From: Haloprofundus halophilus
Lineage (GTDB): Archaea > Halobacteriota > Halobacteria > Halobacteriales > Haloferacaceae
Assembly: GCF_003439925.1 (NCBI RefSeq)
Contig: NZ_QQRR01000003.1
Span: forward strand, 1-64,000
DNA: 64,000 nt
Reading direction: 5' to 3'
Made by a program: the position numbers and the translations under genes. How positions within the stretch are numbered: the stretch's first letter is position 1; each line of letters begins with the position of its first letter. Positions 62,282 through 64,000 of this stretch are shown piece by piece. The notes under the pieces were generated by a model that saw nothing but the letters and a program-made list of their open reading frames with translations, was not told the origin of the DNA and made no database searches.

Positions 62282-62710
62282 ATGGGACTACGCTATGTGG
62301 GTATGGATGAGAGTCGAGAGCTGGGGACACGTGATATACTGTCAATTAATGAGGGTACCAGTTCTTCGGAGCGTGAGAGATCGATCTCCCCCGATACGAT
62401 TCTGTCGGCAGTAGCGAACGAACACCGACGCGCCACCCTCAACGCATTGGACAACGCTTCTGAGAAGACACTGGAATATGATGTGCTCGTAGATCGCGTT
62501 GCAAATCGGGTTCGAGACGAACACGTGGACCGGGTGTCCGACGAACACCGACAACGCGTCCGGATTGTACTTCACCATACACATCTCCCGAAATTGGAAG
62601 AGGCCCAGATAATCGACTACGAGGCTGAAACGGGGCACGTCGAGTTTGTTGGTGGTGAATTGGAACGAGATCTCCTGACGCTGATTGGACCGTACGACGT
62701 CCGCGAGTGA
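62282..62710 (+). CDS. DUF7344-like HTH protein
   Basis: A 142-residue protein. The domain starts with ILSAVANEHRRATLNALDNAS, and LHHTHLPKLEEAQIIDYEAETG is the DUF7344-type wing. Start is uncertain: ATG at 62282 or 62303. A GCACCATGG sequence similar to the HTH_10 operator arms lies at 62258-62266. Follows the HTH_10 gene by 37 bp and may be its target or partner. Confidence 0.72.
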   Translation: MGLRYVGMDESRELGTRDILSINEGTSSSERERSISPDTILSAVANEHRRATLNALDNASEKTLEYDVLVDRVANRVRDEHVDRVSDEHRQRVRIVLHHTHLPKLEEAQIIDYEAETGHVEFVGGELERDLLTLIGPYDVRE

Positions 62711-62907
62711 GAGACGAGTGTGATTGACGATTCCAAATCCTTCCGAGACTGTGCGTTCAGTACACCCCCAAGAATGTGTCCAAAACACGGTTTCGAGCAC
62801 TGTCCGGTCGATTATCACTCAATATGAACTCCGAACATCTTCACCTCTAGGATCTGGGGTGGAACAAAGATAACCGTCCAGCCCCCCTCCCACTAGAGAG
62901 TTACACC

Positions 62908-64000
62908 ATGGATATCTCTGAGATTCTCTCGACGGAGTTCACTGAGTTTGACATCGGAACCCCGCTCTCGAAGGTCGCCGGGGCGTTCAAGAACCAGGAA
63001 CTCGATGCCGTCGTCGTGACGGACGGCGACGAGTACCGCGGTGTCGTCAGCCGCCGACAGCTGGCGTCGTCGTCCAACCAGCCGTCGGCGAAGGTTGGCT
63101 CACAGGCACAGCACGTCCCGACGGTCGACCGCACCGAGGACGTTCGCGACGTTGCGCGGCTCATGATTGGTAGCGATGCCAAAACCCTCCCAGTACTCGA
63201 TGACGACCGTGTTGTCGGTGTGGTGACCGGCGATGCTGTCCTCGAGGCAGTCCGTCCGTTTCTCGACGCCGCCACTGTCGAAGATGCCTACACGGCGGAG
63301 TTGGTCAGTGCGACCCCTGAAACCACGATCGGGAAATCGCTCAATATGCTTCGAGAAGCCGGTATCGCCCATCTCCCAGTCGTCGACGGGGACGACCTCG
63401 TGGGAATGCTGAGCCTGTACGACGTCATCGAGTTCACGACGCGGAGCGGAAATAAGAGCCAGGGTGGTTCCTCGAGCGGCTTCGGTAGCCGCGGTGGCGG
63501 GGGGCAGAACCGTGGGGGGTTCGGCGCGCGCGAGGGCGATGCCGACCGGATGCTCGACCTGCCGGTACGGAACCTGATGTCCGACGCAGTCGCGACGGTT
63601 GAGCGAAGCGCACCGCTCGACGAGGTCGTCGAGACGATGTTCGAGCGGGAAATCTCCTCGCTCGTCGTCACGGCCGACGACACCGACGAGCCGACCGGTA
63701 TCATCACGAAAACGGACGTCATCGAGGCGCTCACCTGGGAGCGCGATGATCGGAACGCCGTGCAGGTGTTCGGGCTCGACCTGCTGGAGGGGATGGACTA
63801 CGACGACGTCTCCGCGCTGATCGAGGGCATGACCTCGAAGTACGGTGAGATGAGCGTGATCAAGGCCAGCATCGAACTGCAGGAGCACAAGGAACAAAGT
63901 CGGGGTGTGCCGCTGGTACTGGCACGGATCAGACTAGTCACTGATCGCGGTTACTTCATGGCCGATGGGGAGGGCTACGGTGCCTCTCACGCCCTTCGAC
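62908..64000 (+). CDS. CBS-domain protein, 3' end outside window
   Basis: An open frame of 364 codons running off the window end. At least four CBS motifs are visible, for example LDAVVVTDGDEYRGVVSRRQL, LPVLDDDRVVGVVTGDAVL, LPVVDGDDLVGMLSLYDVIE and LVVTADDTDEPTGIITKTDVI. A Gly/Ser/Arg-rich linker of ~25 residues separates the two pairs. The C-terminal part (VIKASIELQEHKEQSRG) may be a ribosome- or nucleic-acid-associated domain, cut here. Such proteins bind adenosyl nucleotides as energy sensors. ATG at 62908. Confidence 0.85.
   Translation, partial: MDISEILSTEFTEFDIGTPLSKVAGAFKNQELDAVVVTDGDEYRGVVSRRQLASSSNQPSAKVGSQAQHVPTVDRTEDVRDVARLMIGSDAKTLPVLDDDRVVGVVTGDAVLEAVRPFLDAATVEDAYTAELVSATPETTIGKSLNMLREAGIAHLPVVDGDDLVGMLSLYDVIEFTTRSGNKSQGGSSSGFGSRGGGGQNRGGFGAREGDADRMLDLPVRNLMSDAVATVERSAPLDEVVETMFEREISSLVVTADDTDEPTGIITKTDVIEALTWERDDRNAVQVFGLDLLEGMDYDDVSALIEGMTSKYGEMSVIKASIELQEHKEQSRGVPLVLARIRLVTDRGYFMADGEGYGASHALR

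Overview
The window is chromosomal or megaplasmid DNA of a haloarchaeon (class Halobacteria). The coding sequence is GC-rich and the proteins are strongly acidic. There are Tat-exported redox proteins, a two-domain halocyanin, an outward-facing Nar-type nitrate reductase, and haloarchaea-typical regulators (HTH_10/Bat-like, TrmB, HalOD1, DUF7344-like). Many genes start about 25-30 nt after an AT-rich TATA element, as expected for leaderless archaeal transcripts. I cannot name a species. I recognised no rRNA, tRNA, CRISPR array or intact insertion sequence.

Region 1 (1-21.1 kb) is a catabolic island. After the end of an M28 peptidase and a sulfite-oxidase-like molybdoenzyme comes a set that reads as an ectoine/hydroxyectoine degradation pathway: an ectoine hydrolase of the metal-free DoeA/EutD type, glutamate dehydrogenase, an M20 deacylase, a threonine-dehydratase-like PLP enzyme (EutB-like), two class III aminotransferases, a BCCT transporter, a RidA-type imine deaminase, a tungsten aldehyde:ferredoxin oxidoreductase (AOR) and an IclR regulator. 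A large FAD/Fe-S D-lactate/glycolate-type dehydrogenase and a D-2-hydroxyacid dehydrogenase lie inside it. No aspartate-semialdehyde dehydrogenase is present, so the AOR may do that step.

Region 2 (21.1-27.2 kb) holds a long non-coding stretch, two small membrane proteins, a small Cys-containing protein, a luciferase-like flavin oxidoreductase and a P1B-4 metal ATPase.

Region 3 (27.3-35.2 kb) is a nitrite-reduction island: copper nitrite reductase NirK divergent from a two-domain halocyanin, three DUF2249 proteins, a heme-copper-oxidase-like membrane protein, an HTH_10 regulator, a DtxR-like regulator, a MoaD-like protein ending in Cys-Cys, and a CGCGG-type candidate RiPP precursor. Six perfect CGAA-N4-TTCG palindromes lie 35-45 bp upstream of eight start codons here. 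This is the best candidate for an undescribed coordinated system in the window.

Region 4 (35.3-47.1 kb) is one long leftward nar operon of 11 tightly overlapping genes: a membrane protein, Rieske protein, cytochrome b, a 65-residue membrane protein, NarG, NarH, a gamma-like heme protein, a NarJ/TorD chaperone, a polytopic membrane protein, a HEAT-repeat protein and an Mrp ATPase fused to DUF2249.

Region 5 (47.3-54.6 kb) is a sulfane-sulfur module: a class V aminotransferase, thioredoxin, a Cys-containing HTH regulator, a TauE/SafE exporter with a 51-residue DUF7512-like partner, paired YeeE/YedE half-transporters, a rhodanese-persulfide dioxygenase fusion, TusA and DsrE2. A TACT(C/G)CACAATACT-like element recurs before three of its transcription units.

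Region 6 (54.6-64 kb) has a cold-shock protein, then a regulator-rich accessory island with a hairpin-rich possible mobile-element relic, and ends in a truncated CBS-domain protein.
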